Of a DNA stretch of 64,000 nucleotides, positions 25,015 through 34,042 are shown piece by piece. The stretch is from Candidatus Chloroheliaceae bacterium (GTDB lineage Bacteria > Chloroflexota > Chloroflexia > Chloroheliales > Chloroheliaceae). The number at the start of each line of letters is the position of its first letter. The first letter of the stretch is position 1. Under the pieces are notes generated by a model. That model was not told the origin of the DNA and did no database searches. It saw only the letters and a list, made by a program, of their open reading frames with translations. The stretch covers positions 1 to 64,000 of the forward strand of contig JACAUC010000002.1 in assembly GCA_013390945.1 (NCBI GenBank), in the 5' to 3' direction. Position numbers and translations under genes: made by a program.

Positions 25015-25050
25015 AGTCCCGTTTTTGAGTTACTTTCCGCTAACTCAAAG

Positions 25051-26223
25051 CTACATTGGATACAATTCGTTTTTATTCTTGTCGGCGTGACGTTCCAACG
25101 CTAGGTTAATCAACCGATCTACCAAAGCCGGATAAGAGATACCACTAGCTTCCCATAACATCGGGTACATACTGACCGAGGTAAAGCCAGGTATCGTGTT
25201 GACCTCGTTCAAGTAAAGTTGGTGGGTAGGGCGATCCAGAAAGAAGTCTACGCGGGTCATTCCAGCGCAATCTAGGGCTAAGTAAGCCTTAATCGCCATC
25301 TCCCTAATATGTTGGCTAAGTTCCGACGAAATCTTGGCCGGAATATGGTACTCATTATCTGGTGTCATATACTTCGTCTGGTAGTCATAAAACTCGCTGG
25401 CATGACCAATCTCACCCACCACCGAAGCAATGGGCTCATCGTTACCCAACACCGCGACTTCAAGCTCACGTGGGTTGACCGCCTTCTCCACCATCAACTT
25501 GCGGTCGTAACGGGCCGCTTCATCCAATGCCCGATCTAGTTCGGCAGCATCACGAGCTTTGTTTACCCCTACCGCACTGCCCATATTGACCGGTTTGACA
25601 AAACAAGGATAGCCAACGCGCTCCTCAATCTGATTCCGCAAGGCTGTCCGGGCCGATTCATTACCTGCGGTCGCCTGCCAATCCCGCCGCTTGAGCAAGA
25701 TGTAGGCGATGACGGGCAGACCATAGGCCCGAAAAAGCTCACGCTGCGCCACTTTGTCCATTCCCAGCGCACTTGCCAGCACTCCCGGCCCGACATAAGG
25801 CAGATTCGCCAGTTCCAACAAGCCCTGCAAGGTTCCATCTTCGCCATAAGGACCGTGTAGCACCGGGAAGACCACATCCAACGGTTGACCAAACTCTAAT
25901 CCCATTCCAGGCTCAGCCTCGATAAGTTCCGCCAAACCGCGCAGCGACGGGTCGGGCAAGAGCGCAGCATGGGTGGTATTATCGGTAGCTTCTGGGTTGG
26001 CAAAAGGAGCCATCAGCTTAGCGGGATCAACCTCATCTTCCGGTGCTTCCAAAGGCAACCAACGCCCGGTGCGGGTAATACCGATCAGGGTGACATCATA
26101 TTTGCTACGATCTAGGGCCGCCAGTACCGCCTGAGCGGAGCGCAACGAGACTTCATGCTCGGCACTTTGCCCTCCAAAGATCACGCCAATTCTTAACTTT
26201 TTCGGCTCATTTTCTTCGGTCAT
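25051..26223 (-). CDS. ddl: D-alanine--D-alanine ligase
   Basis: Makes the D-Ala-D-Ala dipeptide for peptidoglycan precursors. ATP-grasp enzyme of 390 aa with the N-terminal IGVIFGGQSAEHEVSLRSAQ signature, the lid region FVKPVNMGSAVGV and the C-terminal LYLNEVNTIPGFTSVSMYP that binds substrate and magnesium. It is slightly longer than the 300-370 aa norm owing to an insertion in the N-terminal domain. Two nucleotides separate it from murB; translation is probably coupled. Confidence 0.96.
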   Translation of the reverse strand: MTEENEPKKLRIGVIFGGQSAEHEVSLRSAQAVLAALDRSKYDVTLIGITRTGRWLPLEAPEDEVDPAKLMAPFANPEATDNTTHAALLPDPSLRGLAELIEAEPGMGLEFGQPLDVVFPVLHGPYGEDGTLQGLLELANLPYVGPGVLASALGMDKVAQRELFRAYGLPVIAYILLKRRDWQATAGNESARTALRNQIEERVGYPCFVKPVNMGSAVGVNKARDAAELDRALDEAARYDRKLMVEKAVNPRELEVAVLGNDEPIASVVGEIGHASEFYDYQTKYMTPDNEYHIPAKISSELSQHIREMAIKAYLALDCAGMTRVDFFLDRPTHQLYLNEVNTIPGFTSVSMYPMLWEASGISYPALVDRLINLALERHADKNKNELYPM

Positions 26224-26225
26224 TT

Positions 26226-27221
26226 TTATTCGCCTAATAGCTCAATTTCTAATTCTAATTCTATTCCAAACTTTTCTTGTACGGTCTTTTGGGCCAAATG
26301 GATAAGGGCCAAGACCTCGGTAGATTTTGCGTCACCTAAATTAACGATAAAATTAGCGTGTCTTAGCGAGAATTGGGCCTTACCAATGCAAAACCCCTTT
26401 AATCCCGCTTCCTCGATCAGTTGCCCCGCCGAGCGGCCAACCGAACGGCCCACTGGGTTTTTGAAAGTAGAACCACCGCTAGGCTCTTGAGGCTGCTTCT
26501 CGCGCCGCCAAGCGGTCTGTGCGTCAATCGCTCTTTTGATCTCGTTCGGTAGACCGCGTTGCAAGCGGAACTCGGCCCATAAAATCAATTCGTTACCTTC
26601 GCCGCCAATAGGTGCTTTGTCCATCCCAATATGGGTACGCCAGCGACTATGGCGGTAGGTTAGACCCAACTCTTCTGGCAACATCACTCGACATTCGCCC
26701 GTGGCGGTGACAACGCCCACCCGTGTTAAGACTTTCGCAAATTCGCTCCCGTGCGCTCCAGCGTTACTGACCACGCCACCCCCGATGCTACCGGGAATGG
26801 TAGCGGCAAACTCGAATCCGGCCCAACCCTCTTTTGCCAAACGCCGGGCCACCTTTCCCAATAATGCCCCGCTCCCGATTTTCACCAGTGCCTCACCGTT
26901 AGCCACTTCCGTCAACGATAGCTCGGCCATGCGGTTCAAGACCACTAGCCCGCGCCAGCCCAAATCGCTCAGCAGCATATTTGAGCCATTGCCAATAACC
27001 AGTAGCGGAATTTGTCGGGCGTAGCAACATTGCAAAGCCCTTAGCATCTCCTCTTCGCGGCTAAGCCGGACAAAGAAATCCGCCGAGCCACCAATGCGAA
27101 AAGAGGTATGTTTCGCCAAAATTACATGCTCTTGTAAAAGTTCACCTAACGCCGCTTTTAAGGCGGCTTTATCTTCCTCGCTCGGTCGGTAGGTTGGATT
27201 TTGGAGGCTTGTTTCGCTCAT
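26226..27221 (-). CDS. murB: UDP-N-acetylenolpyruvoylglucosamine reductase
   Basis: FAD-dependent reduction that forms UDP-N-acetylmuramate. Features: HTSFRIGGSADFFVRL, the FAD-binding LLVIGNGSNMLLSD, FEFAATIPGSIGGGVVSNAG, and the catalytic serine region PSGGSTFKNP with LIEEAGLKGFCIGKAQ. This arrangement is the shorter type II (Gram-positive-like) MurB. Length 331 aa. Between murC and ddl in the dcw cluster. Confidence 0.96.
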   Translation of the reverse strand: MSETSLQNPTYRPSEEDKAALKAALGELLQEHVILAKHTSFRIGGSADFFVRLSREEEMLRALQCCYARQIPLLVIGNGSNMLLSDLGWRGLVVLNRMAELSLTEVANGEALVKIGSGALLGKVARRLAKEGWAGFEFAATIPGSIGGGVVSNAGAHGSEFAKVLTRVGVVTATGECRVMLPEELGLTYRHSRWRTHIGMDKAPIGGEGNELILWAEFRLQRGLPNEIKRAIDAQTAWRREKQPQEPSGGSTFKNPVGRSVGRSAGQLIEEAGLKGFCIGKAQFSLRHANFIVNLGDAKSTEVLALIHLAQKTVQEKFGIELELEIELLGE

Positions 27222-27238
27222 CTTCCTTGATTGCTACT

Positions 27239-28720
27239 CTAAAAGCCAAACTTAAAAGCCAAATCTAAAAGCCAAAACCTAAAATCTAAAATCGTTTCAC
27301 CTACTTTCCAAACATCCCCCGCTCCAAGTGTCAACAGGACATCACCCGGTTTCAGCACCTTTCGCAATTCTTCCGCCGCCATCTGATGCGTCAAGACGTG
27401 GGGAACCTTTTCAGGATAGGCTATTTTTTCAAGCAAACTGGCACTGCTTACTCCCAAGTTATCGGTCTCACGCGCCGGGAAAATCTCCAGCAGAGCCACC
27501 AAATCGGCATCACCAAAGCTTTGAGCAAATTCGTCCAAGTGTGCTTTGGTACGGCTGAAGGTATGGGGCTGAAAAAGGGCCACCAACCTCCGCCCGGCAA
27601 AACGAACTCGCGCTGCCGCCAAAGTAGCTTTTAATTCGGTCGGGTGGTGAGCGTAGTCATCCACTACCGTCACACCATGGGGAGTTTCGCCTTTAACCTC
27701 AAAACGCCGCTGAGTTCCCTTGAATTCGCCAGCCAACCGGGAGAAGTGAGCCATCTCTACATCAGGCGCAGCCAAGTGACACAGTGCCAAAGCTGCCGTC
27801 ACATTCTTTACGTTGTGGATACCAGGCAAGCTCAGGCTAACTTGGGTCAAAAGTTCCTCGGCCTCATAAAACGCGAAATCATAACCGCCCTGACTATTTG
27901 TACCTTTAAGCACCGCCTCAAAAGTAGCCCGTCCAGTAAGTTCTTCTACCAGCGCATAGGTCTCATAATTCCGGTCTTCTAAATAGCCTGCTTCCAATAA
28001 GGCGGCTCCTAAAGTAGCCAACCCGCTACCATCTTCCTCTTCAAGGGGAAGAGGAGCCAACAAAGTACCACCGGGCCTCACATTCCAAGCATAGTGCTGA
28101 AAAGCCTCAATAATAGCCTCAAACGTGCCATAATAATCTAGGTGATCCGGCTCAAGATTGGTAATAAGGGCCACTTCCGGCCTAAGTTCTAAAAACCGCC
28201 GCGCATACTCATCGGCCTCCACTACTACAAATTCGCCTTTGCCAGCGCGACCTGCTACGCCTAAATTTTGGGAAACTCCCCCGATAAAAAAAGTGGGGTC
28301 ACGACCCACTCCGGTCAAAAGCCAAGCCACCAGTGCCGTAGTAGTGGTTTTGCCGTGAGTACCAGCAATCGCTAGGCAACGCCGCGAATTTGCCAAAACT
28401 CCCACCATCTGAGCTAAAGTCAATACCGCGAGACCTAACCGCTCAGCCTCCACCAGTTCAGGGTTATCGTCACGGGCAGCGGCAGTTTTTACCACCAAGG
28501 TAGCACCGTCCAGATTTTCGGCCCGATGTCCCTCAAAAATAGTTGCCCCTCTTGCCGCCAACGCGGTAGTAGTAGCCGAGAGTTTCAGGTCGGAACCACT
28601 GACCGGATAGCCCAAGTCGAGGAGTACATCGGTTAGCGCATTCATTCCTGCACCGCCCACTCCTACCAAGTGTATCCGTTTTAGATTTAATTCTTCCAAC
28701 CTGATTTCGGTCATCTCCAA
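27239..28720 (-). CDS. murC: UDP-N-acetylmuramate--L-alanine ligase
   Basis: Adds the first peptide residue to UDP-MurNAc. It has the N-terminal VGVGGAGMNALTDVLLDLGY, the ATP loop AIAGTHGKTTTTALVAWLL, and VVDDYAHHPTELKATLAAAR in the C-terminal domain. The last 15 or so residues (FRFWLLDLAFKFGF) come from a low-complexity AT-rich tandem sequence at 27239-27295 and are probably a chance extension of the normal end. Length 493 aa. Five nt from the cvpA-like gene. Confidence 0.96.
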   Translation of the reverse strand: MEMTEIRLEELNLKRIHLVGVGGAGMNALTDVLLDLGYPVSGSDLKLSATTTALAARGATIFEGHRAENLDGATLVVKTAAARDDNPELVEAERLGLAVLTLAQMVGVLANSRRCLAIAGTHGKTTTTALVAWLLTGVGRDPTFFIGGVSQNLGVAGRAGKGEFVVVEADEYARRFLELRPEVALITNLEPDHLDYYGTFEAIIEAFQHYAWNVRPGGTLLAPLPLEEEDGSGLATLGAALLEAGYLEDRNYETYALVEELTGRATFEAVLKGTNSQGGYDFAFYEAEELLTQVSLSLPGIHNVKNVTAALALCHLAAPDVEMAHFSRLAGEFKGTQRRFEVKGETPHGVTVVDDYAHHPTELKATLAAARVRFAGRRLVALFQPHTFSRTKAHLDEFAQSFGDADLVALLEIFPARETDNLGVSSASLLEKIAYPEKVPHVLTHQMAAEELRKVLKPGDVLLTLGAGDVWKVGETILDFRFWLLDLAFKFGF

Positions 28721-28725
28721 CTTTC

Positions 28726-29442
28726 CTACTTTAGAGTAAGGACAATACCAAGTGCCACTGCAACCATCAATCCTAACCCCAGCACATAGCCCGTGCGGGA
28801 ACGAACTTTTAGCTGGACAGGTGTACCTCGGCTAAGAAAACTCAACAAGACAAAAAAGGCAATGGTTCCCACAATAACTGGTAAGATTCTCCACTGAAAA
28901 GCCAGCGGGTTTATGTCAGAGCCTTGTACCGAAAGATCAATCGTCGGTATAACCAAATGCCAGCCTAACCCATTAGTAGAAGGTGGTGTCCAGATTCTAA
29001 AGAGCGTGGCTAGAAAGAGCATCCCATTTAAAGCACCCATAGCCGAACCAGTCCAGCTTTTAGACGGCTTAGCGGGATGCCCCACCGAGGAAACAAATTT
29101 CTTATTACTACTTATGCTATACACGACAAAGACCAGAAAGATAAAGCTAGTCAGCTTAATGATTTGCTGAGCAACAAGATCAAAGCTATCGTATTTAATA
29201 GCATCAAAAGCCCCCGTAGGGGCACCCTGTAAGCGAGCTACCACCGTAGCCGGAATAAACAGAATAAAATTCAAAATAACATCAATGACAAAGCGGGCCA
29301 TCGCCTCACTGAAGAAAAACCCAATGAGTAAGCCGCAAGCCACTACTAATTCGGCCATCAAGCCCCGCCGCCAGCCAAATAGACCAAGAAAGAACGCAAA
29401 GATGAAAATGAACAATACGATTATGCTTATATTAAATTGCAT
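28726..29442 (-). CDS. CvpA-like membrane protein
   Basis: A 238-aa integral membrane protein with about five hydrophobic segments, starting MQFNISIIVLFIFIFAFFLG, and the CvpA/colicin-V-production-like GWRRGLMAELVVACGLLIGF motif. A longer reading frame exists, but ATG 29442 follows AAGAGGG and begins just after the ftsW stop, so I prefer it. It takes the place between ftsW and murC where murG is normally found. Membership in the CvpA family is moderately supported; a role in envelope assembly is only a contextual guess. Confidence 0.7.
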   Translation of the reverse strand: MQFNISIIVLFIFIFAFFLGLFGWRRGLMAELVVACGLLIGFFFSEAMARFVIDVILNFILFIPATVVARLQGAPTGAFDAIKYDSFDLVAQQIIKLTSFIFLVFVVYSISSNKKFVSSVGHPAKPSKSWTGSAMGALNGMLFLATLFRIWTPPSTNGLGWHLVIPTIDLSVQGSDINPLAFQWRILPVIVGTIAFFVLLSFLSRGTPVQLKVRSRTGYVLGLGLMVAVALGIVLTLK

Positions 29443-29455
29443 AACTGATGCCCTC

Positions 29456-31306
29456 TTAATCGTCTGATTTACTATCACGTTTACGTTGGGCGGCATTAAG
29501 GTAAACCTTAGCCCAATCACGACGTGGACGATGCGAATTAGGACGCAAATGTTCCTCTTTTTGATTGTCTGTGTCCCGGTCTGCCGGAGAATCAGATTCT
29601 AGGAAGGAGCGCGTGGCAAAATCGGATACTTGGTCTGATGTTGCTCCGTCAGTTGAACCTCTCACCTCGTGGGATGCTGCTCCACCAGTTGAACCCCTCA
29701 CCCGGTGAGGAGTTGCTCGGTCAATTGAACCCATACCCTTAGCTAACCCGGCCTGCTTACGGCGTAAAGCTTCCGCTCCACGCTCTATTTCACGACGTAT
29801 TCGTTCCCGCTCCTCGCGCTGACGGGCGGCAGCACGTTCCTCCTCCTCGCGCTGGCGAGCAGCAGCACGTTCCTCCTCCTCACGCTGGCGAGCAGCAGCA
29901 CGTTCCTCCTCCTCGCGCTGACGCTCAGCCTCCTCAAATTGGCGCTCGGCCTCCCGCTCGGCTCTGGTACGCTCGTACCAGCGTTTTTGAGCATGAGCCA
30001 GTTCGGTCGCTTGCCGCTCGGCATACTCGGCCTCGCGCAGTTTCAAAGTAGATTGACGCTGTTCGCGTTGAGCTTGGCGCTGTTCCCGAAGCAACTCGCG
30101 CTGGCGACGTTCAGCCCCCCGGCGTTCCTCAATTTCTACCAGATGAGGTTGAGCCACTTGCTGACGGGAGACATTGAGCAACATACCCAGCGCAATCAAG
30201 GTCACAGACAAAGAAGAACCACCGTAACTGATAAAAGGTAACGGGATGCCCGTAAAGGGTACCAAATTGGTTACTACTGCCATATTTAGAAAAGCCTGAC
30301 TAACCACATAAATTGTAACACCACTGGCAATCAAGCGACCAAAACCATCCGGTGCATGGAGCGCAATCTGAAAACCCCGCCAAGCGAAGGCTAGAAAAAG
30401 TAACACCACCAAAGAAGTCCCCACCAACCCCAATTCCTCGCCGATGACCGCAAAAATGCTATCGGTAAAGACCGTTGGTAGCCACATAAACTTCTGGCGG
30501 CTTACCCCAAGCCCCACACCCAAAACTCCACCAGAGCCGAGACCAAGCAGAGCTTGGGTGGTGTGATAACCCATACCAGTTGGATCGCTGAAAGGATCGG
30601 TGTAAGCCGCCCAACGGTCTAGGCGGTATGCCGCCGCAAAAGCCAAGATATAAAAGCCACCACCAGCAGCACCTACCCCAACCAGCAAGTGCAACATATT
30701 GGCCCCGGCCACAAAAAACATGGTCATGCCAATCGCGCCAATTATTAGAGAGGTACCAAGATCTGGCTCACCCATAATCAAGGCCACTAAAAATCCGACG
30801 GTCAAAGCAAAAGGTACTAGTCCATAATAGAAGTTTCTAACGTTATCGCCTTTGCTGCTGAGCCAATGGGCACCATAGAGAATCAGGACAACTTTACCTA
30901 TTTCACTAGGCTGAAGGAGCCAGTTACTATCGCTACTGAGCGTAAGCCAACGTCTTGCTCCGGCAATGCTAGGGGCAAATTGGCTCGGCAGAACCAACAC
31001 GGCCAAGAGCAACACCAGCACGATCATCATGAGCATAATGCTAAACCGTCGCCAGTGGTGGTAATCCACCCTCGCCAGCACAAAACAACCTGCCAGACCC
31101 AAGCCAACCCACAGCAGATGCCGCCAGAGGTAATAAGCCGGGTTGTCGTCTGTACGGGCTGCCGTCACAAAACTGGCACTATAGACCATAATGGTGCCGA
31201 GGATGAGCAGTATCGCTACCACTGCTATCAACCAGTAATCAGGCTTGCCTTGTTCGGCTTGCTGTACACGAATTTTCGGTTTTGGCAATATCCCTGTTAT
31301 TTGCAT
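29456..31306 (-). CDS. ftsW: Septal peptidoglycan polymerase FtsW with charged repeat tail
   Basis: SEDS-family glycosyltransferase with about ten membrane segments. Signatures: GTIMVYSASF near the start, PSEIGKVVLILYGA, and the C-terminal NLVPFTGIPLPFISYGGSS. The SEDS domain ends near residue 385. An unusual highly charged, probably coiled-coil cytoplasmic tail of about 230 residues follows, with three tandem 11-residue repeats (EEEERAAARQR) encoded by 33-bp DNA repeats at about 29833-29932. Genomic place (dcw) favours FtsW over RodA. The tail has no counterpart in standard FtsW (about 380-420 aa). Confidence 0.93.
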   Translation of the reverse strand: MQITGILPKPKIRVQQAEQGKPDYWLIAVVAILLILGTIMVYSASFVTAARTDDNPAYYLWRHLLWVGLGLAGCFVLARVDYHHWRRFSIMLMMIVLVLLLAVLVLPSQFAPSIAGARRWLTLSSDSNWLLQPSEIGKVVLILYGAHWLSSKGDNVRNFYYGLVPFALTVGFLVALIMGEPDLGTSLIIGAIGMTMFFVAGANMLHLLVGVGAAGGGFYILAFAAAYRLDRWAAYTDPFSDPTGMGYHTTQALLGLGSGGVLGVGLGVSRQKFMWLPTVFTDSIFAVIGEELGLVGTSLVVLLFLAFAWRGFQIALHAPDGFGRLIASGVTIYVVSQAFLNMAVVTNLVPFTGIPLPFISYGGSSLSVTLIALGMLLNVSRQQVAQPHLVEIEERRGAERRQRELLREQRQAQREQRQSTLKLREAEYAERQATELAHAQKRWYERTRAEREAERQFEEAERQREEEERAAARQREEEERAAARQREEEERAAARQREERERIRREIERGAEALRRKQAGLAKGMGSIDRATPHRVRGSTGGAASHEVRGSTDGATSDQVSDFATRSFLESDSPADRDTDNQKEEHLRPNSHRPRRDWAKVYLNAAQRKRDSKSDD

Positions 31307-31437
31307 ACCACCCCAATTAAAGTATCAACGATCAACCGGCTGAGCGGCTTCCTACATCCACCGACTTTTAAAAAATCTGTGTTCATCTGTGGTGTCAACT
31401 GATTGCTCCGTGTTCATCTGTGTTACTTCTTCTTTCT

Positions 31438-32865
31438 TCACAGCTTTCCTACGATTTCCCGAAATTGCTCTCCCCGCTCAAATTCGTGGGTAAACATGCC
31501 AAAGCTGGCACAACCCGGCGAAAGTAGTACCAGATCATCTTTTTTAGCCAATGCCTGAGCAGTAGCAATTGCTTCGCTAAAATCATCAAAAGGCCAAGCT
31601 AGTTTTGAAGCCGAAACACCAGCATCCTCTAAGGCCATCACCAAACGGGGCGTAGCCGTACCATCCAGCAAGACAAGATGGGCCACCCGGTTAATCGGGT
31701 TGGCAATAGCTCGCGCCATCGGTGTAAAGTCTAATTGTTTATCTGCACCACCGGCAATCAGGATAATGCGACGTTCTTCGCTTCGGCTAACTGACCGCAA
31801 AGCCTCTAGTGCCGCCACTACCCCAGCCGGGGAAGTGGCGGTAGTATCGTTGTAAAAACGAATACCATCTACCTCGCGCACTAATTCCAAGCGGTCGGGT
31901 AGACCTTTGAAATTCTCTAGGCCCGTCCTGATACATTCCAACGGACAACCTGCTAATCTAGCTAAACTAATCGCCGCCAGCGCATTTTGTAAATTATGCT
32001 GACCCGGCACTTTCAACGTGGTAGCCGGAACAATAACCTGCTCTATTTCAGGTTTAGCCGGGTCGCGCCAAATCAGGTTGCCCTCGTGCAGGTAAGCTCC
32101 GTTTTTGCCTACTGGCAACGGTTGGGTCGAAAACCAACTAACCCGCTGCGGAGCATCTTCAGCAAAGCGACTAACCAGAGGGTCGTCCAGATTTAGTACC
32201 ACTACCGCCGCTGCCCCTTTTTGCCAGCGATAGATGTTGCGCTTGGCTTGGGCGTAATCCTCCATATCACAGTAGCGGTTCAGATGGTCGGGCGATAGAT
32301 TAGTAACGACAGCATAAGGTGGACTAAGTTGTTGCTCGCCCAACCCTTCCAACTGCCAGCTACTTAGCTCCAAGATTACGGGAGTATGTGGCCCAATTTC
32401 GGCTAATTTTGCCAGAGCCGAAACCCGCAAATTACCCGCCACTATTGTATCAGCCTGCCACGCTTTAAACATTGCCCCCGCCAGCAACGTGGTAGTAGTC
32501 TTGCCACGTGTGCCAGTGATACCCAAAATAAAGGGCGAAGGGCAAAGTTTGAAGAAGAGGGTTAACTCCATTTCAATCGAAGCACCCGCTTGGTGGGCCA
32601 ATCGGAGTAAACCCGCTTCGCGCGGTACGGCTGGATTTTTTATCACCAACTCAGCTTGCCGAAAATCTTCTTCGCGGTGTTCGCCCAACACATAATTTAT
32701 AGGCAATCCGGCCAACTTTTCTAGGGTAGGACGCAACACCTCCGCCGTGCGTAAGTCGGTCACGGTTACTTCTGCGCCCTGCTCTACCAGAAAGCGGGTT
32801 ACTCCTAGCCCCCCATCGTGAAGACCAAGCCCCATCACCAGAGTGCGTTTCCCTTTTAGTTCCAA
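31438..32865 (-). CDS. murD: UDP-N-acetylmuramoylalanine--D-glutamate ligase
   Basis: Adds D-Glu to the peptidoglycan precursor. Rossmann start LVMGLGLHDGGLGVTRFLVE, ATP loop LGITGTRGKTTTTLLAGA, then VTNLSPDHLNRY and GLPDRLELVREVDGIRFYND in the ligase domains. The length of 475 aa is typical. The GLHDGG loop at the N-terminus is a variant often seen in this phylum-level group. 36 nt from mraY. Confidence 0.96.
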   Translation of the reverse strand: MELKGKRTLVMGLGLHDGGLGVTRFLVEQGAEVTVTDLRTAEVLRPTLEKLAGLPINYVLGEHREEDFRQAELVIKNPAVPREAGLLRLAHQAGASIEMELTLFFKLCPSPFILGITGTRGKTTTTLLAGAMFKAWQADTIVAGNLRVSALAKLAEIGPHTPVILELSSWQLEGLGEQQLSPPYAVVTNLSPDHLNRYCDMEDYAQAKRNIYRWQKGAAAVVVLNLDDPLVSRFAEDAPQRVSWFSTQPLPVGKNGAYLHEGNLIWRDPAKPEIEQVIVPATTLKVPGQHNLQNALAAISLARLAGCPLECIRTGLENFKGLPDRLELVREVDGIRFYNDTTATSPAGVVAALEALRSVSRSEERRIILIAGGADKQLDFTPMARAIANPINRVAHLVLLDGTATPRLVMALEDAGVSASKLAWPFDDFSEAIATAQALAKKDDLVLLSPGCASFGMFTHEFERGEQFREIVGKL

Positions 32866-32900
32866 GAACTCTCTCCCACCGGATTATCCAACCGCTAAGC

Positions 32901-34040
32901 TTAAAGTAAGGCTAAGGCTACGCCAACCATCGCAAAGACCATCCCAAGTAAAGTAAAACGCATCGTTATTTGATTTTCGCTCCAGCCACTTAGCTCAAAG
33001 TGGTTGTGCAGGGGACTCATTTTGAAGAGGCGCTTGCCCTCTCCAGTGCGATGTCTAGTCCACTTGAAATAGCCCACCTGCAAAATCACCGAAATCGTTT
33101 CGACTACAAAGACCCCACCAATTAGAGGTAACAAGAGCCACTGGTTAGTCTGAAAAGCCAACACCGCCAGTAACGCCCCCAGCGTGAGCGAGCCAGTGTC
33201 GCCCATAAAGACCTGCGCGGGATAAGCGTTGTACCACAGAAAGCCTAGGCAAGCCCCCGCCGACGTAAAACCCATCAATACGACATATTGCTGCCCCTGC
33301 AAAAAACCTATCACGGCATAGGCAAAAAAAGCAATCGCGCAGGTTAAGCCTGCCAGTGTATCAAGGCCATCGGTCAGATTTACCGCATTGGAAAAGCCTG
33401 AAATCAGGATAATCGCAATCGGTACATAGATCCAGCCCAACGGAATAGGGTACTGGATAAAGGGAACATAGACCTTTTGCAAATCCAGCGGGAGATGCAA
33501 AATTAAGGCCGCTACCAGTGAAATTGCCACCAACCAACTCATTTTGAAACGAGCCGTCAGACCGCGCTGCTGCAACAGTCGCCGCCACCGACGTTGGAAG
33601 GCCGTTTCAGATTCGGTGGGCGGTGGCAACTGATCGCGCCCTACCAGGCTTAAAAGATCATCTACTGCCCCGAGTAGACCACAGGAGATCAGGATACCAA
33701 TCGGCAGGAGCATTGCTTTGCTGCCGGTAATATACATAATAAAAAAGGCCACGATCAAGATCGAAAGTATAATCATCAAACCACCCATTGTGGGTGTGCC
33801 ACTCTTAACCTTGTGACTCTGTGGGCCATCGGCCAAAATGCGCTTGCCAATCTTTTTGGCTCTCAGCCAAGCTAATAAGGGCTTGCCGATAAGCATAGAA
33901 AGCGTAAAACCAACGGCACTCAAGACTAAGCCATAAATGATCCACTTCGCATCTAGCGCACTCTTCGGATTTGCAATAATTTCGTTATCAGTCGAAGCGC
34001 GAATCGCCGAAAGAAAAGAGTGTAAAAGATGATCTGCCAT
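32901..34040 (-). CDS. mraY: Phospho-N-acetylmuramoyl-pentapeptide transferase
   Basis: Membrane enzyme that makes lipid I. Conserved cytoplasmic motifs: DGPQSHKVKSGTPTMGG near residue 72, NLTDGLDTLAGL, and FMGDTGSLTLGALLA followed by MSPLHNHFELSGWSENQI, which carries the histidine motif. About ten membrane helices. Length 379 aa. The start codon lies 2 nt from the murF stop. Confidence 0.97.
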   Translation of the reverse strand: MADHLLHSFLSAIRASTDNEIIANPKSALDAKWIIYGLVLSAVGFTLSMLIGKPLLAWLRAKKIGKRILADGPQSHKVKSGTPTMGGLMIILSILIVAFFIMYITGSKAMLLPIGILISCGLLGAVDDLLSLVGRDQLPPPTESETAFQRRWRRLLQQRGLTARFKMSWLVAISLVAALILHLPLDLQKVYVPFIQYPIPLGWIYVPIAIILISGFSNAVNLTDGLDTLAGLTCAIAFFAYAVIGFLQGQQYVVLMGFTSAGACLGFLWYNAYPAQVFMGDTGSLTLGALLAVLAFQTNQWLLLPLIGGVFVVETISVILQVGYFKWTRHRTGEGKRLFKMSPLHNHFELSGWSENQITMRFTLLGMVFAMVGVALALL

Positions 34041-34042
34041 CC

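Noticed and set aside
27239-27300. AT-rich repeated sequence at the murC 3' end as a regulatory element
   Set aside because: Low-complexity tandem AAAAGCCAAA-type units; no structure or motif beyond composition.
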